Assembly (NCBI RefSeq): GCF_036588685.1
Contig: NC_086380.1
Location: 31,576,474 to 31,640,473 of the forward strand
DNA: 64,000 bases
DNA from: Mytilus trossulus
Lineage: Eukaryota > Mollusca > Bivalvia > Mytilida > Mytilidae
Direction: 5' to 3'
The position numbers and the translations under genes were made by a program. Under the pieces are notes generated by a model. It did no database searches, had not been told where the DNA came from, and was given only the letters and a program-made list of their open reading frames with translations. Below, piece after piece: positions 20,701 through 32,157 of the stretch (its first letter is position 1; each line of letters opens with the position of its first letter).

Positions 20701-22685
20701 GATGATAAAGGCGAATTTTTGTCTCATGACGCTATTAACAAAAAATATAATTTGAATGTTACTTTTGTAGACATTCTTTCTATTAAACTTGCTATACCAC
20801 GTGACTGGAAAGATTTGTTATTACAACAACACATGTCACCTAAGAGCAACTCTTTTGGATTCGTTTTTGAGCATGAGAATAAAAAAATGCCGCCTATTAG
20901 CAAATTATATACTAAAGATGTATATTCACTTTTTATCGATCACATATCCAACTATAGCAGTCATCACGTGACTTTTGTGACTTCACACATCACCCGTATC
21001 AAGCCCAAGTAAATTGTATAGAAATGCATAGGGACTTTCTGGAATCGATGAAATACATTACTTCAAGTTCATGATACTAAAAGTGTGGGTCTTTGTAGTA
21101 ATTCCTCATATATTTAGAAATATAAGTATTCCTTTTGGAAAAGTTTAAATTTTGATCTTCTCCCTTCCAAATGCTTTTGAAAATTTGTCTTGTTGCCTCG
21201 ATAGTTCACACTGTTAAATCATACAACTACGATAAATATTGGATTTTCTGTCGTCTTTAACCTTAAATTGCGATTTAAACAAAACAGATGGAATAATTGT
21301 GGGTCTTTGTGCTTATTATTTTATTCATAAATATTTGAAATACCGTATATAGAATAGTTTAATTTTCTATTATGTCCCTTCCAAATTGATTTGAAAATAA
21401 GCTATTTTCAGAAAATCTGCTATTATTTTTCAAGATGGCGACTAGATTGACAGCGTGGGGCGACATGGTAAAAAATGTAATTTGTACGATTTTTACAATG
21501 AAAATTAAATAACTGTTAGATGCTCGCGGTTTCAGTCACTGTCTTACCTTAAAGCAGTATGTAATCGAACATTGTTTCCTTTTATAAAGCTTAAACATGC
21601 TGTTGTTATTTTCATAAAATTTTGAAAAATGGCGAACAAATAATTTTCAAACGTAGAGGATGTTCAACACTTATTTTGTTAATGCACATAATTCAATTTA
21701 TTTTCACTGTTTATATTGCAATTAAATATGACACGTTATTGTAACTATAAGAATAGCCTTAGACATAGCTAGATTAAGGAGATATAAATTAAGTCATAAC
21801 ATAAACGTGATCAAAGAAAACAAACATGGCACCTAATTAATCACGATGTAAGTTTTGACAATACCCATGTAGATGCATGTTTTGACAATACCTATGCCGG
21901 TAAGTGTTGTCCGATTATCAATGAAATTCTTTGCAATATTATTTTATATTCATAAAAGAAGACATCGAATGGATATAAACCGAGGTGAACTAAATATATT
22001 TTTCAATTTTCTTTACATAGTTCATCAGGTAACCAGTAAAAAAATCCTAATTGAACCAGTCACATGCAGAGTTATCGAACGTTATTATGACTGTTATAGT
22101 TGCATATGGGTAAGTGTTTCTCCTATTTCACAACAAAGGTGGGAAGAAAGTTTTAATATAGAAATTAGTGACGAAAAGTGGAACAATATTTATTCACTAG
22201 CTTTTAAATGTACTATTGAAAGCAAACTACAAGCTTTTCAATATAAAGTGTTACACAGAATAGTCTCACATAATTATCTCCTTGAAAAGTATAAACTTTC
22301 TGTAACTAATGAGTGTGCCAGTTGTAAAGAAATAGAAACTATAGAGCATAAATTTTTTGAATGTATAGAAATAAAACGGTTTTGGAGAGAATTTTCTAAT
22401 TGGTGGCATTTAGTTTTTGGAATAAAAATATTTTTAAATAAAGACAGTGTCATTTTTGGTATATTGAATTCTGATAACTTAGTGTTAAACTATTGTATTT
22501 TACAGGCAAAATATTACATTCATTATGTAAAGTACACACAATTAGACAGATTGTTTATATCTGTGCAAGCTTTTCTCAAATTTTTGAAAAGACGTCTGGA
22601 GATATTAGAATATTTATATCTTTCTAAAGACAAGCACGAGTCATTTGTCGACAGATGGGGGGAATTTATGGAAGTTATTAATTAA
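17731..22685 (+). CDS. LINE ORF2: endonuclease and reverse transcriptase, interrupted by a nested element
   Basis: Target-primed reverse transcription enzyme. Residues 1 to about 240 are an apurinic-type endonuclease: LNVNGFG, FLQETHS, VNYYAPT, LGGDFN, CRLDFW and SDHS give the usual catalytic residues. Residues about 470-760 are the reverse transcriptase: KSPGTDGL, NWRPLSLLNFDYKLLAK, DFEKAFD (motif A), GVRQGCPLSPFLF (motif B), LADDT (motif C, about 709). The uninterrupted frame stops at 21010-21012 after residues read from the insertion. The true C-terminal part resumes at 22103-22685 and has KLQAFQYKVLHR and the cysteine/histidine motif CASCKE..EHKFFEC typical of the LINE tail. Joining 17731-20942 to 22103-22685 keeps frame and predicts 1264 residues. 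As it stands the protein is probably non-functional. Confidence 0.88.
20949..22102. mobile_element. Non-autonomous TIR element inserted in LINE ORF2
   Basis: Ends are inverted repeats: CAACTATAGCAGTCAT at the left and ATGACTGTTATAGTTG at the right. The flanks CATATC (20943-20948) and CATATG (22103-22108) look like a 6-bp target duplication with one change. About 1154 bp, AT-rich, with no transposase. Inside are a diverged direct repeat with a period of roughly 215 bases (about 21085 and 21300) and a short duplication at 21846-21898. Superfamily not identified. Confidence 0.75.
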
Positions 22686-22924
22686 TTAAATTTTATTCTC
22701 GATATGATCATGTATATTTAAGGTATTCCAAAGTATCTTTTACTTGTATCATATACCGATTATTCACATCATTTACTTGTATTTGTTTTTACTATGTCTT
22801 ATTCGTAAAATATCAATAGTATGACTATGCTATATGTCAATCACTTATATATTGTAAAAATGTATGTATGTATGTATGCACTGTAGCTTGAACACCAAAA
22901 AGATCAATAAAAAATAAAAAAAAA

Positions 22925-22939
22925 ACACTGTATATATAT
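22925..22939. repeat. LINE target-site duplication, right copy
   Basis: Exact second copy of ACACTGTATATATAT, following the A-rich tail. Confidence 0.85.
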
Positions 22940-23090
22940 TCCTGACCTAACTTTTGTTTACCTAAGAGCCCTGTAGATGAATTTCTAAAACAAAATTAGT
23001 CTGGGCACCTAAATATTGTCAAGAAATTGTATAGTAAAACTTACTATAAAAATCCTTGATTTTATTAAAATATTGATGCATTTTACTAGT

Positions 23091-23190
23091 AGCCGTACGG
23101 TGACCTAAAGTTGTTAATGTCTGTGTCATGTTTGGTCCTTTGAGGATAGTTTTTTCATTGGCAATCATATCACATCTTCTTTTTTATATT
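23091..23190 (+). mobile_element. Truncated mussel SINE-like tail
   Basis: Begins at GCCGTACGGTGACCTAAAG and ends at CAATCATATCACATCTTC, matching the 3' part of the repeat at 11495-11765. It is 5'-truncated. A G run follows at 23223-23241. Confidence 0.6.
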
Positions 23191-23477
23191 CACATACCAA
23201 TTTCCTGGGCGCTTTTTTTTTTGGGGGGGGGGGGGGGGGGGCTATTTTATGCAGATAATTATATTTTTTTTTCAGACATTGTTCCTGTAAGCACATGTAC
23301 TCTACTAGAATGCGTCACTGGTTAGATTTTTGTTTAATTTCAAAATACCGGGCAATTCATTTAATTATATTTCAAACAAAATTTTAAATAAATGTTTTCT
23401 CGAAATTCACGAAATTGAATGTAACTCATTTATTTAATGTAAAAGTTTCCCAACAATCTTATATTTGACATAAAATA

Positions 23478-23597
23478 AACGGTCCCAACACAGCGGCACT
23501 TCTGTATAAAGGGACTGAAGTGATCCCTTTTCCCAGCATTTCTAAAAAACGGCCCCGTCACAGCGGTACTTCGGAATATAGGAACTGAAGTGATCCC
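23478..23597. repeat. Two-copy direct repeat
   Basis: About 50 bases from AACGGTCCCAACACAGCGGC to GGGACTGAAGTGATCCC recur 69 bases later as AACGGCCCCGTCACAGCGG..GGAACTGAAGTGATCCC. Part of an unidentified dispersed repeat. Confidence 0.5.
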
Positions 23598-24417
23598 ATT
23601 AATGCATCGCAGGGGATATCATCGAAATTCCTGGTGAACGTCCATCTGGTCTTGTTTGCACTCTCATGTGTACGATTCTTGTCAGATTTTTATATCATCA
23701 GCAATGACAGTTTCAAAAATAAGTCCTAAGCTTTGACCTTTTGAAATATAAATAATAACGGAAATCTCTTTGCATTTTCTCTGAAGCTTCTGGTCAAGTT
23801 CCTGTTAATATAAATGATGAATTACGTAGTGAATCATAGAACTTTAAAGACTCGTTAAATTAATGCCAATGTGACAATGGCTTCAACATATTCCTTGGGT
23901 GTGGAGATTAAGATGGAATGGTGGACCACTTTATTGTACAAGGTGGAGAAGAGCCCTGTTGTTATGGGCAGTGTGTCTGAAGAGTGGTATTGCATGCCTC
24001 TACAAAAACATGTTAGCGCCCATTCACATTCTCCACCTTGTACTTTCCCACCCTTCTTGTTCGCACCCTTTTTATATTGATTTTTTGTCTAATAACTTTG
24101 TAATCAAGTTTTTGCAAGTTAATTGCTATAAATATTTTGTTTTCGATGCTTCAAATAAAAGTGAGAACATTTTTTTTGTGCTGATAAATCTTTGGTCAGT
24201 CATGTTTAAAAAATTATTGTTTCAAAATAAAGTAAGATTCTGATGTGTTGAATAAATTTTAATCATGTTTGGTAAGTGTATTGTTATCATTTTTTTGTTG
24301 TCATCAAAGGGGCCAATTAAGTAAGCTGTTAAAAACAATTATATTTCGTGTTTGTCATTTAAATCTTCAATGTGTTACTCATACCAAGCTAAATACATGC
24401 AGTATTTACATCAAGCA

Positions 24418-24690
24418 ATACACCTTATCGCTATTTGTCCACCATTACTGAATATCACACAGGTTCACGATAAATAAACAAAATATCTGACACCACAATG
24501 GAAAAGTGATTGTTGTACATGTCAAAAGTACAAGGGGATGGATCAGGGGGGATTGACGATAAGGTGTATTAAAACTACAATCTAATTTCCCAAATATTCA
24601 ACTGGAATTCAAATTGGGTGCAAACAGACCTAGAGTGCAAACATGTCAGGTGCAAACGTGTAGGGTGCGAAATGGACCTGAGACCCTACA
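24418..24690. repeat. Hairpin and GTGCAAAC motif cluster
   Basis: AATACACCTTATCG (about 24419) is inverted as GATAAGGTGTATT (about 24559). It is followed by GTGCAAAC-type motifs at 24617-24675, whose inverted form (GTTCGCACCC) occurs at about 24058. Looks like remains of one or two TIR elements; boundaries unclear. Confidence 0.35.
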
Positions 24691-24826
24691 GAAGCAGCAT
24701 GCATTACCTTATCTAGCAATTGGTTTCAATTGCTTGTTTCTACCAGGAATTAACATATATATTGACATACTGTTCTTAGTTCCTACAAACTATGAGTGTT
24801 TACAAATGGTTTATATTGTGGTGTAT

Positions 24827-24980
24827 CAGTGGCAAATCCAGTTGAGGGTTAGGGGGTTGAAACCCTCTTTTTTGGACGATCAATGCATTTGAATGGGGAT
24901 TCATAGGTGGACCCCCATCTTTGTCCTGGGTTTGGACACCCCCCCTCCCCCCTTTTTTTTTATGGCTGGATTCGCCACTG
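24827..24980. mobile_element. CAGTGGC MITE, complete copy
   Basis: Begins CAGTGGCAAATCCAG and ends CTGGATTCGCCACTG, a 15-bp inverted pair with one mismatch. The core has CGATCAATGCATTTGAATGG and a C-rich stretch. Same family as 12847-12965 and 13013-13665. Confidence 0.65.
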
Positions 24981-27469
24981 CTAATAGCTGTCTGGCACTT
25001 TCATCCCTTTGGAACATCCCTACTTACAAGTTTTTGTATAATTAACAGTCAATTTGTCCATTATTATTGACGATTAAGCTCCTGTAATGACAGCCAAAAA
25101 ATTGTTTACATTTTCCCACTTTCTTTTAGTAAAATAAAATAAGTCTTACAATCCCGGAAAATACAACGCTTTTTGTACCTTTAAATAAAAGATCCGTTTT
25201 TGGGGCGTTAATTTATGAAAAGAGGCGTGTCTTAAAACCTCACTGTGCGGGTTACCTCACTGTGGTGGTTAACTATTAGATTTTTCCGTTTTCTATGGAG
25301 GCTGCCATGTTGGATTTTGTTTGTCACAATTTTAATTCGGATACCTACATTTGTTTCCGTATGTCAAGGGAAAATCCAAAATGTTCCGAGTCTCTGACAG
25401 AAATCTGTCATAAGAATTTTTACCATTGCGAAAACCCAGACGTTTGATTTGTAAAATTCAAGCGTCTGGGTAATCGAGACTATGAAATGCCTAGTCTGCT
25501 TGACTAATGATAGTATATTTGTTCAACGTCTGTTATATTTAGGGTTTTACTCAACGTGTCACATACGCTTACGATTGTTAATGATTCATAAAAAGAGGTC
25601 AATGTCAGATACATTATGCCATACAGATCTTTACAAACATCCCGCACACCAAATATAGGTATACCGATGCTTACATGCCATTGAAACTGTCAAGTGTAAA
25701 AGTTGTGTTTGGCCAATTAATGCAGAACATAAGATTAAAAGTATATGAACCCTAACCGACAGTCAGACATAGACATCTTACTAATATTCAATATATCAAT
25801 ATATCAAATACAATTGACGTCATATATTTTCTTATTGCCGTAGTTGTTAATTCTTTTTCTTTTTAATTTTCGAAAATATTAATACTTCGAAATGCTTAAA
25901 GTTATTCAGGCTCTTTACTTTATAAATATAATGGGCATACAAGGGCGAATTCAAAGTTATAAATACAAAATAAAACAATATTAAATTTGTATAAGATAAC
26001 AAAACTTCTAAAGGACAGACAAATAGACTGAAAATTTAAACATAATTTACTACGTATCTAATGTCATTGCACGATTATAGCCATATACACAAACAAAAGA
26101 GCCCGGGTCAGTCATGCCACTAGAGGTTTTTTCAATACCAAAAACAGTTATTAATTATCACATAAAAGAAGAATAATTTGAACGTCTTCATAGCATTAGA
26201 TCTTTCACGATCTTAAAAAACCGGTACGTGTTCTTTCACGAACCGCCAAATCAATTTTGTTTTAATAATTCTTTTTTTACCAAGGATCAGATTATGTCTA
26301 TACAAAATAACTATGAGAACCATTTGATTCATTGAAATAGTGGTTTATTTTATTCGAATTTTTTAAGAAGAAAAAAATCATGTTTGTTTACATTTTTGAT
26401 GCCATTGAAATGTCGAGGAGCAATCTGTCTTTTGTTGTTTTGTAAAAACTATGTAATTATACAACTGTATTTTCTCACTTGATAATCATGATATTGAACC
26501 ATTTTGACGGACAGTTTTATTTTGTTGTAATTGTATCCATGTAATTAATTAAATTATACTATGTATTGATCTTTCATATGTCTTCTTGGTTAGACTTCTT
26601 TCACGATCCGGTACCAAAGCTTTCTCGATCGTTTTGCAATACTTGACCACCGTTAGATATTCTTTCACGATCATTTCCCTCGATTAACCGTTTGACACCC
26701 GTGAGTTATGTCTAAAAATAGTTGTCATATCACAAGCTGATATAAAATATCGATATTACAGGTGATTTATCAGCAAGTCAATGGGTGTCGCTGTCGTAAC
26801 TTGATTATGTATAACACATTGTCAATATTTTGTTTATACTGAAGATCGAGACCTTCTCTAAGACCCGTATTATTACAGTGAAGATTAAAAAAAAGGTATA
26901 CAAAGCTAGACTATTTCACTTCACTAGAACATAATATTCCTTGAATACTAGTACACTGACACATTTTCATAAAATTTGTTTATCAAATGGAGTTGGGAAA
27001 ATATGGCAGTTTTACTTCCCCTCTGTCTCAATTTTTCGTGTATGTGCGATCCAAAGCGTTTAAATATACAATCAATTGTAAAGAGATGATTACTATTGCA
27101 AAGTAGGGTGACATGTTATCTCGTGAGTTAAACATACCAAAAAAACTCCGTCTCAGAATTTCATTCTCATAAAAGGATTCCCATTGACCTGTATTTTAGT
27201 TTAAACAGTATTTATTAATGAATAAATGTTACATGAAGTTTAAATATGGGATTCGGAAACAAGTTTGAAAATCATTTATAAATCCGTCTCCCAATAACAT
27301 GTTTTTTAAGACGAAATGTGCGTCTAGAGTGTAAAAATGTAAGCCTGATATATTTGATGAGGTTCTTTAACGTGTCATATTTCTAAATATACATTCGATA
27401 TTTACCACTAGACTATGATATCATCAGCCATCAATCGGTGGCATAATTATCAGTTCGGTCATCGTGGCC
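24981..27469. other. Intergenic stretch without a recognisable gene
   Basis: AT-rich with only short chance frames. Contains a hairpin at 25433-25472 (ACCCAGACG..CGTCTGGGT). It also has repeated TTCTTTCACGATC motifs at about 26200-26245 and 26590-26680 that may be ends of an old element. Confidence 0.45.
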
Positions 27470-27590
27470 TCGCAAAAGGGAGGCGAAAAATACCAAAGGG
27501 ACCTTCAAAGTCATAGGTCGAAAACAAACAAACAAAAGCAAGGGAACAAAGAGGCTCTCAAGAGCATGAATCGCTCACCTGTATATTTTT
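27470..27590 (-). repeat. Dispersed mussel repeat fragments, reverse orientation
   Basis: GGAGGCGAAAAATACCAAAG and GGACCTTCAAAGTCATAGG resemble the reverse of the block at 10850-10900. Next comes GAGGCTCTCAAGAGC and CGCTCACCTG, the opening of the long repeat also seen at 34855. Confidence 0.45.
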
Positions 27591-27613
27591 ATTTAAGTTT
27601 TTCGTCAAAGTTT

Positions 27614-27772
27614 TATATAGACAATAATAGTGCATTGACTTGACATATCAACGAAAAAGGATGAGGCTTAGAAACGGGGAAATGTGAGGCTGCGCCGAGC
27701 ATTTCCCCTGTTTCGGGCCGAATCCTTATATCGTTGATATGTCAAGTCAATGCACTATTATTGTCTTTATAC
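27614..27772. repeat. Foldback element
   Basis: The arms at 27614-27666 and 27721-27772 are inverted copies: GACAATAATAGTGCATTGAC continues through TTGACATATCAACGA at the left, and the reverse is seen at the right. The loop is GC-richer (GGCTGCGCCGAGC). Non-coding. Confidence 0.7.
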
Positions 27773-28552
27773 TGCAATCTAGAAAACCATTTTCAAGTGT
27801 TGTTTAATGTGTTAATGTTTTGATTTGATTTAAAAATTGGAAACTTCCCCCTTTTGTAAAAGGGCCCCATATCATGCAGACAGAGAAATATACAACACAA
27901 TGAAATGTACATTTATTTTACCTGCATATTGAAACTCGCCATCAAATGACAATGGTGAACGAATTTGATTTAGACTGATTTTAATTAAATATCAACAATA
28001 AACATGAAACATAATGATTTATAGTGAAATATGTTTTCGTCTAAAAATTGCAAAAGAAATAAGTTTGAGTCGTTGTTTACATTGGAAACAAGAACAGGTT
28101 GAATAGGTCGTATGAATAATTAATTATAATTTCGGCAATTTCTATTTAAATATTCATGAGGAAAAGTGATATCAGGTCAGTGACTGTATATGTCATAGAA
28201 ATATACGGTCAGCGTATTTTGACTGCTCAAATAGAACGAGTGCAGTATAAATTGCATTTAAGTGTGTAATGTAAAATTAATAAATACTGACACAAACCAG
28301 TGTGGATAGTATTAAGCATTCTGAGAATATTGCACGGGAATTAGGAAAGGTGATCTACAACTAATAAACGAATTTAGCAGATATGAAACACAGCAACAAA
28401 TGACAACCATTAAAATTGTTGGATTTGGAGTTGTGCTAAATTTGCCTCAATAGTTTCAGAGAAGAATATTGAAAGTAACAAACATGATGAACAAATTATG
28501 TCTAATTATCTTTAAAGGACAAAAACTCCTTACTAATTTGGATCATTTCACT

Positions 28553-28965
28553 TACTTGTAGACGAAACGCGCGTCTGGCTTACTAAATTATTATCCTGGT
28601 ACTTTTTACTATTTACACCACTGGGTCGATGCCACTGCTGGTGGACGTTTCGTCCCCGAGGTTATCATAAGCCCAGTAGACAGCACTTCGGTGTTGACAT
28701 GAATATCAATTATGCGGTCATTTTTATAAATTTCCTGTTTACAAAACTTTGAATTTTTCGAAAAACTAAAGATTTTCTTGTCCCAAGAATAGATTACCTT
28801 AGCCATATTTGGCACAACTTTTTTTAGGAATTTTGGATCCTCAATGCTCTTCAACTTTGTACTTGTTTGGCTTGATAAATATTTTGATATGAGAGTCATT
28901 GATGAGTCTTATGTAGACGAAACGCGCGTCTGACGTACTAAATTATTATCCTGGTACTTTTGATA
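28553..28965. repeat. Mussel repeat unit bounded by TAGACGAAACGCGCGTCTG
   Basis: TAGACGAAACGCGCGTCTG stands at 28559-28577 and again at 28914-28932, 355 bases apart, each followed by the same TACTAAATTATTATCCTGG sequence. The unit between is one I recognise as very common in Mytilus. A 96-codon open frame on the minus strand (28899-28609) lies inside it and has no recognised domain. Confidence 0.65.
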
Positions 28966-29725
28966 ATTATTTACTTAACTGAACATGTTATTGTTTACAG
29001 TTTATCTTTATCTATAATAATATCCAAGATAACAATTAAAACTGCCAAATTTTCTTTAAATTATCATCTCAGGGGAGATAGCATAAAAATCGGTTATTCA
29101 TTTGGTTGAAAATTTCAGGGCAGGCAAATCTTGTCCTCATTAATGAAGACTTTAACTCATTGTCAGATTTACTCAAATACCTTGGTTACAGAGATATAAT
29201 CCAAAAACCACATTTTACTCCTATGTTCTATTTTAATTTTAGACATGTTTTTTTTTTTTATACAACATATAAAAAAAAAAAATCTTTATACTAGATACCT
29301 TTCAGCTAATTCAGCCTAAGCTCAGCAGACATTGTTTTAGTGCTTAAGAGGAGGAGATCTTTACAATGTTGACCAGTCAGATGAACACTTTTACCCCATG
29401 TCAGATTTGCTCTGAATTCTTTAGTTTTCGAGATATAAAGCAAAACTGCATTTTGCCTCTATGTTCTATATCCATCCATCAAGGTCATATTTCTGACGCA
29501 ACAGAAAATAAAACACCAACATTCGTCTTAATACCCTATGGATCTTGCAGCTAAAGTTTGGTTAAAATTGGTCTATTGGTTTCAGAAGAGAAGATCTTTG
29601 GAATAGTTTACACCAGACGGACGACGAACGACGACAAACTCCAAGTGATGGCAAAAGCTCTAATTTCCTTTAAGAAACCTGAGCTAAAACGAAAAACAAC
29701 AACAGAACAAACAAGTGTATACAAA
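28960..29725 (+). repeat. Long bivalve dispersed repeat, diverged copy
   Basis: Shares ordered blocks with 34855-35645: GTTTACAGTTTATCTTTATC, TTTCAGGGCAGGCAAATCTTG, TTTTACTCCTATGTTCTAT, a GACGACGAACGACGAC tract and the ending AAAAGCTC..GAGCTAAAA. The several short open frames here are chance frames. Confidence 0.55.
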
Positions 29726-31689
29726 CCAAGATATAATAAAATGCTTCGTTGAGCGCAGCCTGATCCAAAAAATTTACGACCGCAGTGGTCAAACCATGAA
29801 CAGTTGGGGCAAATTTGAACACAATATTCAAGCTTGATACTATCTGAATTTAGATTGTGATATTTTTGCCATAATATAGGTTTCTGACACAAAATAAATG
29901 TGATCAAAGATTTTAATCTAATGCGCAATACTGTGCAATTGATGATTTCTTCGTTTGAAAATTTGAAAAATGTTATTACAAAGATATGAACCGTTTAAAA
30001 AAATATTGATCCCCTCCCTTTTTTTAAACTTTAAAAATCCAACTTGGAGCGCTAATCATCAAACTCAATCCCAGTCTTTTCTTTGTAGAATGAAACCTTG
30101 TAGTACAATTTTATTGATATCAGTACTCTAACATAGGCCATTGCCTGGAAACTTTAAAAATGCTTGTTTTGGGTCTATTTTAGCAATAATTCCTGCATGT
30201 TAAAAAGATATAACAACACCATTGTCAGGGAGGTCACTCTAATGCAAAAAACAAACAAACATTTAGATACTTCTATATAGACATCAGTCATTGCTGAAAT
30301 TAGAAAACCTTGGTCAGCAAAACTTAATAGTAAAATATCTAAAAATAAATTCCTTCATCAGCATATGCATTTAACACAAGTTCTTAAAATAAATAAACAG
30401 CCAATCCCCTTAAAAGAATACAACATTTCTTTATTGTAAACCATTGGTTATAGGATTTTAATTTTTGATCAATGTTTTGCTTTTGTGCAATTCACTTTGC
30501 TGTTGCAAATTGACACTACCCTCAAAAAATATTTTACCCCCTTTTTTTATTCTCCTACCCTTTTTCAAAACCACCCAACCCCAACAATTAAAAATATTTC
30601 TATTTTTTTACAAATTTTTATCGACCACCTCCCCCCCCCCCCCCCCCCAAAAAAAAATACCCCTTTTTTTTAAATATTTGTATCCCCTCCCACAATTTCC
30701 TTTTTTACACCTCCCTTTTTTTTGTACCTCCCAATCCTTTTTTGAAACAATAAATACTTTCCCTCAAGATTGGTCATTATAAATCTCAATTCAAATTTCC
30801 ATTTGAATTTACTTCTCAACCTCAAAATTACAAAAAAATATTTATGCATTATTTAAAAGCAATGTAAAAGGTATTCAAACATGTTATATTTGGATTACCT
30901 CTTTTTCACTGCATTCCAATTGTCCTTTAACCAGAAAAAAACCTTGTTCTTCCCTTTTTTACCATAATTCCTTAATGGTATGAGCCATAACCCCCCAAAA
31001 GTAAATCCAAACCATCCCTTTGTAGAATGGAAACTTTTGGTATAATTTCAGAGAGATTTTTACACTCAAATGCATTGTTTGAAAACTACAGACGTGCTTA
31101 TTTAGGCCCCTTTTTTATCCCTTATTCCTAAACAGTTGGAACCATAACCCCCAAAATCAATCCAAACCTTTATTTAGTGGTAATAAACATTGTGTTAAAA
31201 TTTTATTTATTTCTATTTACTTATACTAAAGTTATTATCCGGAAATCAACTGTCTTCGGACGACGCTGACGACGACGACAACGTGATACCAATATACGAC
31301 CAAACTTTTTTTTTTAAAGCTGAACTACACAAACCCCTCTAAATACTGGAGGTGATCTTTATTATCTCTATTTATTGCCATCATTTTGTATTAATTAATA
31401 TACAGATTGAAAACGATAGAAAAAGAAGGTGAAGTGTGAATTTTCCTTGGACAGCAAAGTAAATCATTAGATTATGAACACCTGTAATGTACTTTGTCAA
31501 TAAGTTACACATAATTTAGTTTAAATTTGAAAATGTATTCTACTTTAAGAAGGACATTATATCGATATGATGAGAAAGTACACTTATAAATATTTTTTTC
31601 TTTCTATTTCTGTACTTTTACATAACTTTCCGAGCCTTGAAGATCGGTCATAAACACACACGTTTAATCTCACTATATTGGGGATTTTA
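29726..31689. other. Intergenic stretch with C/T-rich low complexity
   Basis: No gene recognised. There is a C run followed by an A run at 30630-30657 and pyrimidine-rich sequence through about 30730. Around 31250-31280 a GACGACGCTGACGACGACG tract suggests another remnant of the long bivalve repeat. Confidence 0.4.
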
Positions 31690-31945
31690 TCTGGCTATGC
31701 ACATGTAATAAAGTTGTTGTCGTTTGTTGCTGTCAGTCATTTTTTGATTATTATTATTATTTCAGCATAAAGCAGGTTGTCGGTTTGACATGTTGAATCC
31801 AGGAAATTTACAGTTTACTATACGTTATGGGTTAAACTCATCATTTTCGGTGGCAGCACAGTGATCTGTAGTTGTTTATGTCCTTGTCATTTGTTCTGAA
31901 GTAGATGGTTGTCTCATTGCGATGCTTATCGTATTTCTTGTTTTT
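31690..31945 (+). mobile_element. Diverged SINE-like mussel repeat
   Basis: TTGTTGTCGTTTGTTGC.. to ..GATCTGTAGTTGTTTATG and GATGGTTGTCTCATTG follows the same order as 11495-11765 with many differences. It lies just upstream of the TRIM-like gene. Confidence 0.45.
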
Positions 31946-32157
31946 ATTATCCGAATATTAACTATTAATATACAGTCTATACTATGTATGACAGATTCAT
32001 ATAATTATAAAAAAAATTGTTTTGGTGATTATATTCTTAGTTTATATATATATACAAATACTATAATATGTCTGAAGTTCAAAAATACAATAATGTGACA
32101 TATATTGCACAAAAATTAGTGCCAATGTTATCATTTTGCTCAATCTTTTTTCCAGAG

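Larger units (their letters stand above)
15039..22924 (+). mobile_element. Full-length L1-like LINE retrotransposon carrying a nested insertion
   Basis: Non-LTR retrotransposon of L1-like type. Order: about 147 bases of 5' UTR, ORF1 (15186-16493), a long 1.24-kb inter-ORF region, ORF2 (17731-22685, split), a 3' UTR with an ATGT microsatellite and an A-rich tail (AATAAAAAATAAAAAAAAAA) ending at 22924. A 15-bp perfect target duplication flanks it, so it is not 5'-truncated. A nested 1.16-kb stretch (20943-22102) makes up the rest; without it the LINE is about 6.7 kb. Exact flanks and open frames suggest a fairly recent insertion. Confidence 0.9.

Noticed and set aside
21873-22685. 270-codon open frame as a separate gene
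   Set aside because: Only 22103-22685 is coding-like and it is the C-terminal end of LINE ORF2; the part before is transposon sequence.
30465-30782. 105-codon proline/phenylalanine-rich open frame
   Set aside because: Produced by pyrimidine-rich low-complexity sequence with a C run.
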